DNA of 64,000 nt from Rotaria socialis (Eukaryota; Rotifera; Eurotatoria; Philodinida; Philodinidae). The DNA is taken from contig CAJNYU010000694.1 of the NCBI GenBank assembly GCA_905331475.1, positions 248,001-312,000 of the forward strand. The letters are read 5' to 3'. Position numbers and translations under genes: made by a program. The notes under the pieces are model-generated. The model was not told the origin of the DNA. It saw only the letters and a program-made list of their open reading frames with translations, and made no database searches. This document shows positions 14,401-26,008 of the stretch, piece by piece (the first letter of the stretch is position 1; each line of letters starts with the position of its first letter).

Positions 14401-15037
14401 GTCTATTCAGTTTTTCATATAACACAACTAGGATGATACAAGATAACGGTTTTCTAAAATGTATCTAGTGACCTCACATATTCAATAAATTCAATGGTCT
14501 AAAAATTTAACAAGCAGAAGGCGCGTCTTTGTTTAGTCAAATTGTTACAAGTCAGTCAGTTTCAACATAGCATACTGATCTACTGACTGATGTAAATGAC
14601 TCAGTGCATTATTTCTAAAAGGAATTCACTTATGCACTTTTGTATTCTATTTTTAACTCTGGATAAAATAAAAACTAATTTCACACAAAAATTAGGCATA
14701 GTTTGAAATATTTTTGTAGAATATTTGCGTCCTGGCGCTTTTCACTTTATGCGGTCTGTTCATATTATACACTGACAACATCATAGATGTTATTTGTTTC
14801 ATTGGTTCTTTTACCATTAAGCGGCTAAGCAATATGAGCAAGCAGACCGATTAACGAAGCAGTTTTATTCCCAACAGCTCTGTATTTACATACATTTTAG
14901 CCGTTTAATAAATAATTATTACACGATATTATTAGGTACCAGTGTGCGTTGTTTTCGATGCTCATAAACGCATTTCGATGTTGATATTAGCTCTTGACTG
15001 TAGAGTTTGTATGTCAGATTTCTGTGTAATTCAGTCA
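8497..15037. other. Long gene-poor stretch
   Basis: About 6.5 kb of AT-rich sequence with only short chance frames (for example 12812-13093 plus and 13937-14158 minus, both without family resemblance or splice partners). At 12150-12370 and 14690-14935 composition is slightly more GC-balanced, possibly old repeat remnants, but no terminal repeats or protein relics could be shown. Nothing supportable as a gene. Confidence 0.6.
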
Positions 15038-15273
15038 CCCAGGTCGAACAGTCCGGCTTGGAAACGGCCGGTTCCGGTGATTTTCGACCTATTCCTGCCG
15101 GAAAGCACCGGAACTTGGTAGGAATTCTCCGGAAAAGTCCGGCCGTATGTTTGACTGGAATACTGCTTCCGTGTTCCAGCGAGTTCCCGTGTTTTCCTGC
15201 AAAATATGGTGACTTTCCCGCATATGCCCTGGAGTATCCTACGGGACCAGATGACCGGAATGTTCGACCTGGG
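15038..15273. mobile_element. GC-rich miniature inverted-repeat transposon (236 bp)
   Basis: Ends are 19-bp inverted repeats matching at 18 positions: cccaggtcgaacagtccgg at 15038-15056 and, reverse-complemented, cccaggtcgaacattccgg from 15255-15273. The interior is conspicuously GC-rich for this window and packed with ccgg/ttccgg words. Flanks share only the dinucleotide ca, so a target duplication is not convincing. No transposase is inside. Both strands stay open across it, which creates spurious ORFs of about 90-130 codons. It is best read as a non-autonomous DNA element of unassigned superfamily. Confidence 0.65.
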
Positions 15274-15274
15274 C

Positions 15275-15607
15275 ATGCCAAAAGCTAGAGAACGAGTATG
15301 CTCGATATGCGGAAGTAGTTCAAAAGTAACTCGGAATAAGTTCAAAGTTATTACAACAGTAGCCGTTGAAAAACTATTAATATCTGCCTATCAATCTAGA
15401 TATGCTTCCGATTTATCTGTTCCGTTGCTTGGCACATCGGTGCATGAAACATTCTACAACAGCTTGTATGGATGGTATCATTATCAGAGTCAAGTGAAAG
15501 AAGTATCGACTAATAATACGTCTTGCTTAAATCCAATTAGTAATAATATGCAAAAAGTTCATCACTCTGAACATCAATCATCACTGGAAGCAGTATTGAG
15601 CGAGTAG
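15275..15607 (+). CDS. Orphan ORF, 110 aa, with a CxxC pair
   Basis: An open frame starting with ATG two bases past the right end of the GC-rich miniature element and running to a stop at 15605. It begins MPKARERVCSICGSSSKV, so it has a single Cys-x-x-Cys pair near the N terminus, then a mixed-composition sequence of ordinary protein character (Tyr, Trp and His-rich middle). I do not recognise the family. It may be the relic of a larger exon or of a mobile-element protein; an open frame also continues leftwards through the element. Not enough to assign function. Confidence 0.25.
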   Translation: MPKARERVCSICGSSSKVTRNKFKVITTVAVEKLLISAYQSRYASDLSVPLLGTSVHETFYNSLYGWYHYQSQVKEVSTNNTSCLNPISNNMQKVHHSEHQSSLEAVLSE

Positions 15608-15840
15608 CTTCTTGGAAGCAACATCATGTCATACGATATGTATGCTTGTAGCAGGCTCAAGGTCATCAATGGATTCTTCGAAAATCTCGTTTATATTCTA
15701 TGTGAAATTAGGCATCTGCTTCGAATTCCTCAACTTAAAACATACAGTTATATAAAAGTGGATACCGTAGGGATAATACCCCAAAAATAATTCGATGGGT
15801 ATTATGACTTCGAAATCACGATACCCAGTGTAACAGTATT

Positions 15841-16050
15841 ATGACATCTATGGCACTTAATGTACTCCAGAAAGGAAACAAATCTATTGTTCTCATACTT
15901 TCCCCATCAGCTGTTGCCTTGTTCCATCATTGTCGTAGAGCGAGTAGACAATATCAAATGTGGAGAAGTGCACATATTGACAAACTTCCTTATCCTGATC
16001 ATGAACCATACGGTTTCGAAAAGATCAACAATGAAATCAGAATAAAATGA
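15841..16050 (+). CDS. Orphan ORF, 69 aa
   Basis: An intact frame beginning MTSMALNVLQKGNKSIVL and ending in a polar tail. Composition is protein-like (Trp, His and Pro present), unlike the low-complexity chance frames elsewhere, but no family is recognised and no flanking splice sites give a longer product. It could belong with the ORF at 15275-15607 as pieces of one decayed gene. Confidence 0.2.
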   Translation: MTSMALNVLQKGNKSIVLILSPSAVALFHHCRRASRQYQMWRSAHIDKLPYPDHEPYGFEKINNEIRIK

Positions 16051-16382
16051 ACGATAAAAATGCCTTTACCAAAAGATAATTTTTGTTTCCATGGGAATGA
16101 CACTTTTTAGAAATTTTTAATTTCGAAGAGTATTTCTTACTATAAGTCTGGCAAATGTACGGGTGATACTAGAATTGTAAATCTGGTAAATATTCACAAC
16201 CATGTACAATATAGTGCTCGTGTGATCCCACGAAATGTTCAAATCGCTCTTCAATTTCCAATGCTTTGTTACCAAAACATGCTGAAATAGTAAGCTCAAA
16301 AAAGCAATTTAATACACTTATCTCAATCTAACTTTTAGACATCAATCGAATCAACTAAAAAAAAATAACATCTTCCACGATC

Positions 16383-16587
16383 ATGATTATTTTTTGCAAA
16401 TCCAATGAGATCACCAACTCTGACGTCATATGGTATGACTCTGATGAAGATGCGTCTTCACATTCTTCAGATCTAAGACAGGTACGATATACAGAGAAAA
16501 ATAGACTAATTATTTCTTCATTTACTTCTTTCTTATACACTATTTTAGAATTTTGACTCATCTGATGATCTTACTACATTTGGGTGA
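16383..16587 (+). CDS. Possible two-exon acidic mini-protein or 3' gene end
   Basis: Exon 16383-16481 is followed by a consensus donor (gtacga), a 67-bp intron typical of this genome with a tttag acceptor, and exon 16549-16587 ending in TGA. Phase is preserved. The 45-residue product is rich in Ser and Asp (DSDEDASSHSSDLRQ then NFDSSDDLTTFG), the style of an acidic C-terminal tail. An in-frame stop lies shortly upstream of the ATG, so either this is a short gene or the true upstream exon was lost. No family is recognised. Confidence 0.25.
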
Positions 16588-17118
16588 TTAAAACAATTAT
16601 TTTCTTGATTCATATATTTTTTACGATTTTATTTTTTATAAAATTATTTTTTACTTTTTTCGTATAAAATTATTTTTTTCTTCATACGCTCTATATTTCG
16701 TATTGTACTTTTATTTGTCTACGATTGCAAATAAAATCATTGCGATAACATAAACTGCACATTGTAAAACAGTCAACAACACTGGAAACAAGCTCGACAA
16801 AATACTAATATATCGTCTGTTGTCATATGTCAATTGAGATCTATGCATATTTCAAAGATTCTATATCATTTCCATAGCAACCCTCTATCATGAAAAAAAT
16901 CAGCTAGCGTCACCTATTAAATTTCTATGAAGCGCCAGAAAAATATTAATCACATATTGTTCCTCATTTTATACTGAGCCTAAATATATATAAATCTTAA
17001 TATTTGACCCAGTTTAAAAAAAATATTGAAACAGTGCACTTAGAAATAACCATTGAAAAACAAGCGTCTCCTATTTCATCAGTCAGTAGATCATACAATC
17101 ATTTAAACTTCACTAATT

Positions 17119-17809
17119 ATGTACGAAAAACCCAAAGCACCACAATTTCGAGCAACAAGAATGGTAAAGTTCATTTTCTCTATTTTACTTAACGATTTTC
17201 GTTTTATATTTTAGTGGAATAGTCTTGTTCAAAATTTTCGTTCATCTATAAAATTGAAAAAAAAACGTCATTTTTTCAAAACATATCAAAATTGTTTTTC
17301 ATCATCAGATGCCATTGCATGTATGGTTAATGTTTTACAACAACAATCGTCGGGTTCCAGTAGTTCGTTGGTTACACGGTAAAGAAATACTTTCTTTTAC
17401 TAAAATAAAATTCAGTTTCAATTTAATATTAGAACACAAGCGATTACAATGCTTCAGTCACTTTACAATGCAAAAATCTTTTCAGATATTAAAGATGATT
17501 CAAAAAGAACAGATGCCAATGATCCAAAACAGTTTTTAGATAATAAAATTTTCAAGTAAATACTTTACTTTTCATCTATAATTTTAACTAAGCGTGAGCA
17601 TATTTTTGTTTTTCTTTTGAAGACTGTTACCACAAACAGAAGAAAATATTTTTCCACTGGTAGCAACGGTTGAGGATAACAAATCAATCGAATCAATTTC
17701 AAACGATGAAACGAAAACATTATTTTCACCTTCATCTGTTTTTGAACTCATGTATGCATTTGCTCGACAAAAACGTAAATTACATTCATTTAGTCTATTT
17801 AAACCTTAA
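17119..17809 (+). CDS. DEPDC1: DEP-domain protein related to DEPDC1 (short form)
   Basis: Four exons: 17119-17163, 17215-17378, 17433-17555, 17623-17809 (519 nt, 172 aa). The start reads MYEKPKAPQFRATRMWNSLV, and the next exon continues with LKKKRHFFKTYQNCFSSSDA. This closely resembles the DEP domain opening of DEPDC1 (RATKLW..., then F-K-x-Y-x-N-C-F). The domain continues through SLVTRTQAITMLQSLY to about residue 110. DEP domains bind membranes or partner proteins; DEPDC1 is a mitotic and transcription-linked protein. The family normally carries a long C-terminal part including a RhoGAP-like region. Here the protein ends after a short tail containing FELMYAFARQKRKL, so it is DEP-only. An in-frame stop at 17104-17106 supports the chosen ATG. 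Introns are 51, 54 and 67 bp. Domain call sure, orthology moderate. Confidence 0.75.
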
Positions 17810-18651
17810 TGAAATGTCCCGACATTTTTTACATGTTTATATAGAATAATACGTTGTTTCTTATCTGATTTCTTTTTTTTTGTTTCTAAATAAATCGATA
17901 AAGAATTCGATTTGATGGGCATTGTTTTTTTTCATGTCATTTTTTTTATCGATTGAACAAGTTATTTCCGTATTAGCAAACACACATATACAGGAAGTTG
18001 TTCGTTTAAGAACCAATTAAATGAAAGACGTACACATATATAAAAGCAAGTTGAACATCTTTGATATAGAGTGGACGTGAAAGTTATTAGGCAAATAAAG
18101 AAGTGCTTCCGATCCAATATTATCCAACGTGTATGCTTTATAGAAGTTGTCTGTTTGCTCGTAACTATGTCGTTTACCGGACCCTTAATTTATGAAAGAG
18201 AAACTAAGTTCATTATTGTATATCTTGATTAGAAACAACAAATAGTTAGTTCTAGCTGATATAATCATCAAACATTCACTTGACGTTTTATTTCAAATCA
18301 TAATATTCTTTTCTCTGTAGTTATATTATTGTGAAACAACAAAAAGAGCAGAACTGAGAATAGCAAGAATTTTAAGCGTTTTTTTATTCTCTGATTTCTT
18401 CATTTTTATAATCAGCCATCATTTTTATTGTTGTCATAAGAAAGAAATGTTCAAGTATGTAGGCAAGCATACGATGATAGAGATAGAGAGAGAGAGAGAG
18501 AGAGAGTGAGAGTGAGAAAAATAACTTGAGTTGCTTCTTGCTCAGTCAGGATATTTGATGAACGACAAAGAAAAAAGAAAAAACGTCATCAGCGAAGAAA
18601 TCCAATCAACATTATACTGATTCATTCGTTTTTATCAACATATATCCTAAC
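17810..18651. other. Intergenic, probable HDC promoter region
   Basis: 842 bases between the DEP-domain gene and HDC. They hold a (ga)n microsatellite at about 18482-18506, some 145 bases upstream of the HDC ATG. GA tracts in such places can be GAGA-type regulatory sequence, but here that is only inference. No ORF of note. Confidence 0.5.
18482..18506. repeat. (GA)n microsatellite upstream of HDC
   Basis: An uninterrupted run of ag dinucleotides followed by degenerate gtgagagtgag units. It lies 145 bases before the HDC start codon, within the probable promoter or 5' leader. Confidence 0.85.
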
Positions 18652-21600
18652 ATGGATAAAAGTTTTGCAACATTATATAATAAATTAACTAACTTACTTC
18701 ATTCAAATCCATCAACATCATCAAATCAATCATCTATACCTGAATTGGGTTCATCATTACCACTATCGAAATTTTTCGATCGACTAGTTCCATCACCACC
18801 ACCATCATCATCATCATCAGCAGCAGCAGCAGCAATAACAACAACAAGTCCATCAATTGGCCAACGTCGCGTTTCCTCTCGAGTCTCTCGTCAAATATCA
18901 ATTAAAACAAATGAGAATCGAAATCTAATTCCAAATGATTTATCCAAACACCAAAAGTAAGATTTTATATATTTCTGTACTAGAATTAAAATAATGAGAA
19001 AACGAATCGTTTGCAGATGGGTAAAAATCTGTTATTGATTAGAAGAAGAAAAATCATTTCCTTTGTAACAGATACCAAAATAAACACTATGCTTGAAGTT
19101 ACACACGTATCACTGTCTATATCATCTCATGATAATCGGCGACATCAATTTCCCATACAGAGACGATGTTTTATTAGAAAATGGTTATTTGTTATTTATT
19201 TTTCTCCTCTCACTACTATTTTTTATTCTACTCTTTTTCTTTTAAATAGTAAAACTGAAGATCATAGCAATGTTCTACAACCTGAACTTGAACGAAAGTC
19301 AGCTCCATTGCATCATGAACCAGCCGTATCTGTACCGGGCATGGACGATGAAGAGTTTCGTCGACGAGGAAAAGAAATGATTGATTATATAGCTGATTAT
19401 CTGAAGCATACCAGGTAACAAGCAAACAAATTCTTAGATCAACAAAAATTCATTGTTCTTTTTTTTGCTAAAATTCTATTAGCGAACGTCGCGTTACACC
19501 TGAAGTTGAGCCGGGTTATTTACGTCCGATGTTACCAAAAAATGCACCTGAAAAAAGCGAAACATGGGATAATATAATGGCAGACGTTGAACGAGCTATC
19601 ATGCCTGGTATAACACATTGGCAACATCCACGTTTTCATGCTTATTTTCCAGCTGGAAATAGTTATCCATCAATACTTGGTGAAATGCTTTCAGCTGGTC
19701 TTGGTATTGTTGGATTTTCTTGGGCAGCAAGTCCAGCATGTACTGAACTTGAAACTATCATGCTTGATTGGATAGGTATTTAAAAAAATGAAAATTAATA
19801 TGAAAATTTTCTATATCTTGTTTGTTTTGATTAGGTCGTATGATGGCATTACCTGTTGATTTTCTTCCATTCGATCCAGTTCGTGATAATAGAGATAGTG
19901 ATGATGATGATGATGACGATGAGGAGGAATCATGTTCTGAAAGTGATGTAGAAATAAAAGAAAACAATTCACATGATTCGGTGATGAATGGAGAGACTCA
20001 TCGTGCATCAAAACGAAGTCGACATATTGGTGGTGGTGTTCTTCTTGTAAGAAATATTTTATTTTTTTAATACTTATATCGAAATATTATTAGATCGTCG
20101 TGATTCGATTTAGAAAGATGCTCTTTCATATTTTCAGTTGTTTTTCTCGTCACTATACTAGATTCAAGTGTAGTAGGTTTAGATATTTTTGATCTATTAT
20201 TTCTAGTGATCTATTCTTGAGTTTATCTTCAATAGTCTTTTATGAAATAAAAAATTGATTCGAAGAAATTATCTATCGTCATCATCTGGTATCAGAATCT
20301 AAAACTAGTTTATAGCAAGACATGTAATTCCATTCGTTTCACTTAACACTTGGAAAATAATTAATCAATTGAATACGATAATATGAAAATGATCCTTTGT
20401 TTTTTGTTTCTCGGATAGGGTTCGGCAAGTGAATGCATTTTGGTTGCGATGTTGGCAGCACGTACGAAGAAAATAACAAGTAAGCGCCTAGTCGATCCAT
20501 TAATGGAAGATGGCCAAATTTTAGCTCGACTTGTTTGTTATACATCGAAACTTGTAGGTTTAAAAAAAAGATTTTATATCAAATGAAAAGAAGAGATTGG
20601 TTTTGGTTTCTTTTTTAGGCACATTCGTGTGTAGAAAAAGCAGGCTTAATTGCAATGGTTCGCGTTCGACAGTTAGCTGTCGATGAACATTTTTCATTAC
20701 GCGGTAAAACATTAGAAGAATGTATTCGAGCTGACAAAGAAAAAGGATTAATACCATTTTTGGTTTGTGATTGATATCTGTATGATTTCAGATTGAAATT
20801 GTTAATTTTTTTATTAGGTTTCGGGTACATTAGGAACAACATCTTGTTGTTCATATGATAACTTAGAGGAAATTGGTGAAATATGCCGACGCGAAACACT
20901 TTGGTTTCATGTTGATGGTGCCTATGCTGGTAGTGCTCTTATTTGTGAAGAATATCGTTATATAATGAAAGGTTTACATGTAAGAAATAGAAAATTTGCC
21001 TGAATTGAGAGAGAAATTTGTTACATATGATTTTTATTTGTTAGTATGCCGATTCATTCAATACAAATCCAAATAAATGGCTATTGATAAATTTCGATTG
21101 TTCGTGCTTTTGGTAAATTAAAAGAAGATCAGCTTTTGGTATTGTTAGAGAAAATTCTTCTGATTTTAGGGTTCGAGATAAATTTGCGTTGATCAACGCT
21201 ATGTCTGTTGATCCACTTTATCTTCAACATAAGCATGCACAAAAAGCAGTTGATTATCGTGTAAGTCAATCACATCATAAGAAACGTTTTGTAATGCTTT
21301 ATTATTTTCACACAGCATTGGGGTGTTGCGTTAAGTCGTCGATTTCGTTCACTCAAACTTTGGTTTACTATTCGCAGCTATGGTATCGATGGTCTTCGTT
21401 ATTATATTCGAGAAGTAGTTCATATTGTCAATTGAAGATTGTGTTTTTTTTTGTAATGATTTTTGGTTTTTAGCATTGCCGTTTAGCAAAAGTGTTCGCA
21501 TTATTAATAAGCGCAGATAGCCGTTTCGAAATCATTGGCGATGTTACATTAGGTCTTGTTTGTTTCCGTTTAAAGGTAATTCAATTGTTTCAAATATTAT

Positions 21601-23008
21601 GTATCTTAGTATTTCATTGGTGAAAAGCTTTTCGTCTTGAATAGATCAGTGCGAGTAGAGAATCAGAAACAAATGTTTCAATCAGCCACAGAATTTCACT
21701 GTCGAGTTGATTTTGAAGGTATTCAAATGTAGGATCTGTACGAATGGGGTTGCTGTTTTCAGAACTAACCATCTAATAATACTTTTTAAGATCAAGTAAA
21801 ATTTTCTGTATTCACTTATCTATTCCCAAAATTTGACAGATAATTCTATTTCCTTAAATATGAATGAGAACAGTCACATAAATAACAGTCGATAAAACAA
21901 TGATGAAAAAGTATTCGAATAAACTACTTTGCCAAACTACAATCAAAACAGATATCCACGACGAAATTACTGTGGTATACTTTTTGTAAATGCATTCCAT
22001 TGATTCGATAGATAATCTTTAATCGTTGCCTTGTCATTCGATGATGTCTTGTTAAAGCGATCTCTATTTTTTAACTGCCATATAAGTTTAGTGTGAGATA
22101 GGCACTGCTGCGGGAGATTATCTTAGAATTGTGATTATCCGGACTCTAAAAATGAAAACAAAACAAGAGAATATTTATTCAATAAAACATATTACATTGT
22201 ACCATATCTAAAATTAAAATTTAACATCCGTATTCATATTGAATGATACTATTTTCTAGGGCAGTAATAAATTGAGCCAAAAATTGCTTTTATCTCTGAA
22301 TGATTCGGGTCTGATTCATATGGTTCCATCAATGGTTAATGATATCTATATAATTCGTTTTGCTGTTTGTGCTAAATATGCTAATGATGATGATATGCAT
22401 ATAGCATTCAATACAATTCAAGAACATGCTGATGATGTCCTTGTTGAATATCGTGCTCAACGTAGCGGACGACAATCATCATCAAATGATTCACTTGATT
22501 TAGCTACAAAACCAACAGCTACTATTAATAATAATGAGCACGATGAAACTGTATCAGATGAGCCAGCTAATGCTCCGGCATTGCCGGAAGTAACAGCAAC
22601 TCCAACAATTTATCCCACGACAAAAGTTCGAGTAAAAATATTTAAATTATTTCTTTTGATATTATATAAATAAAAATAACTAATCAATTTTAGGCAAATA
22701 CAATAACAACAATAACACCACAACATCGTGTAACATTTGAAAAACCAACAACAAGTTTACTGAAAGATAAACGAGCACGTCCAATGTTTGTTCGTATGGT
22801 ATCTGATGCAAAATTATATTATCCAAAAAGAACTACATCACAATTATCTCGTCAAACATCATTAGTAACACCACGTGCACGAAAACGAATACAAAGTGAT
22901 TCTGGTCATCATACAACACGCTCATCAAGTGAAAGATATCTTTCACATACAGTAAGTATTTTGGAAACGGTTAATTCTGACGAAGGAGAACTTGATGATA
23001 AACAATAA
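18652..23008 (+). CDS. HDC: Histidine decarboxylase (PLP-dependent, group II)
   Basis: Thirteen exons: 18652-18956, 19250-19414, 19483-19775, 19835-20046, 20419-20553, 20619-20762, 20818-20979, 21045-21112, 21170-21260, 21316-21414, 21474-21575, 22260-22631, 22694-23008 (2463 nt, 820 aa). The product should convert histidine to histamine. A Ser/Ala-rich head of about 130 residues precedes the decarboxylase core, which opens [20 protein letters not shown]. The PLP lysine lies in [15 protein letters not shown] (K483). [16 protein letters not shown] carries Ser532 where DOPA decarboxylase has Gly; the equivalent Ser354 of human HDC is a known substrate-specificity determinant, so HDC is preferred over DDC or tyrosine decarboxylase. 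Unusual: an Asp/Glu-rich insert of about 50 residues (roughly 267-318) between DFLPF and GGGVLL where relatives have a short loop, and a basic, Ser/Thr-rich C-terminal extension of about 150 residues. Vertebrate and insect HDCs also have tails. Intron 11 (684 bp) is the only very long one. Confidence 0.85.
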
Positions 23009-25294
23009 AAATTAAAAACTAATATTTATGTAATGAGTGAGATTTGAATGAATTATATTTTCTTTGTTTTGTTTATTTTGTGTCGGTGAATAGATGGTAC
23101 GGTGATCTCGCTCTCTTTCTCTCTCGTGTATTTATTCATATTAATCAGATTTTACATATTCATGTTGTTTGTAAAATGCATATAAATTACGTACTGCATA
23201 GTGTTTTCTTCTTTGAGCTTTTTATTTATTGTAAGTTTATGTTTGTAGCATTTTAATTGTATTTATTCAAAGTTTTTCGTCTTATATATTGAAAAAAAGA
23301 TCACTAGAAATATTTTCTTGAGGTTGTTTTTGTTTTGGATTGATATTGCTAATCTGTGCTTACAGATTCAGGTAAGCAGAGATCTATTTTATTTTTCAGT
23401 AAAATTTAATTTCAAATTAATAATAATATTGATTCACATAAGAATTGGTGCTCGCAGACAAAACTACGTCACAAACGACTGTTTGCATTTGATCGCTTGC
23501 TCGATAGTGTGCTGACAAAATTTTTGTATATTACACTTGATCTTATGCGCAGTAATTATATACGAAGAACTGTAATAATTAGACTGAAAAACTTTGTTTC
23601 AGATCGGTTTATTTTTCAAATCAACGGGGCATATTAGTTGTATCACAAAGATATTAATCTATATAGAAACATAGAAGTGTTCTTATTTTTACTATATTAA
23701 TTTATAATGAGAAGATGATAAATAATTTTCTTGGAAAATCAATCAATGTTAGGAATAAGTTCTTTACTTAAATATCGTATGGAATTTCGACTATTGACTT
23801 AATCATTAGTATTATCAATAGACTAATAATGGACACCACGCGATTCATTTATATAAAGTTAAAATTCTTCTGAGAACACCACGCAAGTGGTTAGTTTAAG
23901 ACAACAATCATTTACTGTTAGTTTTACTGGTTATCCATGGTTTCTGTTTAGGAAATAGAAAATCTGCGATAAGTTTAATTAAAAGATTAAAAAAGTTGAA
24001 AGTGGATGAATTTTAAGCTAAAACTTTTTCAGTTGAGAAGATTGCCTTTTCTTATAATTGAGGCAAGTTTTATCAATTAATTGTTATTTACTTAAAATTC
24101 AACTTTGTAACATCAACATCTGAAGGCAGTTTATTCATTGTAACAATTTTAGGAGGTTGACAAGACAACTTGATCGAAAAATTAATCACTAAGGATGTGT
24201 GTAACATTTCTATGAGAAAATTTATGTTTCTATAAAAAATCATTATTCTGTTCTTAAATTCTAGAATCATAGACACTATATATCGATTGAATAAAACTTG
24301 AAATAAATTAGATAAGTGATTAGAAAGTAATACTCAACTTACAGGTTGTTCAATATTAACGATATTCGCCAATACTAAATGAAGACCTGCAATTCAGTAC
24401 AGAAAAGAATAAGATATTTGGTTTTAATGTTCCCATGGAAATTCTCTATTCATTTTTCAGAAACATGTCTAACATAAAAAATCGCATAATAAGAAAAATC
24501 TGTTTTTGAAAACAACAAAATTTGATTAGTGAAAAGAATATAGTTTACTAGGTTCTTCTACATCACCCACACTGTCAAATACACATACATAATTCAATCT
24601 GAAATGTCACAGAATGATGGTGAGGATGTGTATGTATCGTATGCAATCACCGGTTTGCTACACAGGATTTATTTTTTCTACTGCTAAGTGTAAGGAAATT
24701 TTTTATTAATCAACCAATTAAATTATGAGGTACCATGGGAAAAAACAAATGCTTGATGTTTTATGATGAATTTTCATTGTTATTTTAGTGGAACAATGAT
24801 GATAATCTCATATTCCACTCGAAAGTAAATTTATTCTTTCTCAATACATTCGAAGAGTTTACATTTACAAATAAAATTACATCTGATTCACGACAGAAAT
24901 TGTTTGAGGTATCTTTTTCGAACAGTGTTTCGAATTGTTTTTGTTCTATATCTCTGCATGCCTACTTGCACCCTATTGATATTTGATACAATATCATCCG
25001 TATTGATAGAATAAAGATTTTATGAAAAAATTTCTACATATTCTAACAAAATGATTATGGTAAATTCATCATAATAAAAATAAAAGTAATCATACATTTG
25101 AATATGCAAATATATGATAAAAAAAATCAATACACCCTATTTATACTATTAGTGATATATGATATGCAAAGAATTTTCTTCGATTTTCTTAATATGTTGT
25201 CGTTCTAGTGTAACATAGAAACATGCTCGAAGGCTTATAGGCTTTATACGCATGGATGCTCCTAGTGAATTGTAGCTTCGCCCTTTTTTCACTA

Positions 25295-25360
<66 letters not shown>

Positions 25361-25966
25361 TAATAGGTATATTAGACAAATGAGGCGCTTTATCAATAGG
25401 AAGTATAATTCATAGGAATTCATGCGATCGTCTGAGTGCTAAACGACCGTAAGCAAAGTGTTATAGATACGACCATGAATGGATATAGAAAACGATTGGC
25501 AGAAGACAAGAAATATGATATATCTTGTTGTTTATGTACGTGACTATGATGATGAGGTCTTTCTTCCGATAACAATCATTGTCATTCATCGTCAATAATA
25601 GAACAGAAGAAAAGAGAAAGGAGAGAAAAATCATCTACTCGGAAAAAAAAACGAATTATCGGCCTCATCGCTATGTGTTCACATTCTTTTTAAAGAAAAG
25701 ACTCTTCTAACGTCTTTTACTTAGCATAAGAGAATCGAGGGTTGGTTGGTTGTTCTACTATCTCCGAATGAACAATATTTTATACCGATTGTCACATTGA
25801 CACTGCAAGTAGATACAAGTATATTTCTATTTTCCGATTAACACCAGCGGCGATTAAAAAAACTCAACTATTCTGATTCCAATGAACGGTCATTTAATAT
25901 GAAAGTCTTATCGAAAACTCAACAAGATTATTGATCAATCTTTACTTTGAAAAACAAATCTCAAGA
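23009..25966. other. Intergenic, no gene seen
   Basis: AT-rich sequence downstream of HDC. Open frames are short and low-complexity. It contains a (ct)n-(at)n compound microsatellite at 25295-25356. Confidence 0.6.
25295..25356. repeat. Compound (CT)n(AT)n microsatellite
   Basis: About 26 bases of alternating ct followed directly by about 36 bases of alternating at. It creates a spurious minus-strand reading frame of repeated Ile-Tyr and Arg-Glu. Confidence 0.9.
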
Positions 25967-26008
25967 ATGAATAAGAAATTAAACAAGAAATATTTTCTCA
26001 ATGATCAG
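25967..26008 (+). other. Candidate alternative first exon A of the DPP6/10-like gene
   Basis: ATG followed by 13 codons (MNKKLNKKYFLNDQ) and a donor gtaaat in phase 0, the phase needed to join the membrane-anchor exon at 33792. It is 7.8 kb away and could be chance in AT-rich DNA. It is listed because several such exons lie in the same stretch. Confidence 0.2.

Noticed and set aside
14690-14935. Possible solo long terminal repeat of an old retroelement (terminal-like words, ggtaccagtg downstream)
   Set aside because: No second copy, no target duplication and no element proteins nearby; only an impression of composition.
15007-15345. Overlapping ORFs of 93-133 codons on both strands
   Set aside because: Most arise from the stop-poor GC-rich miniature element; only the part beyond its right end was kept, at low confidence.
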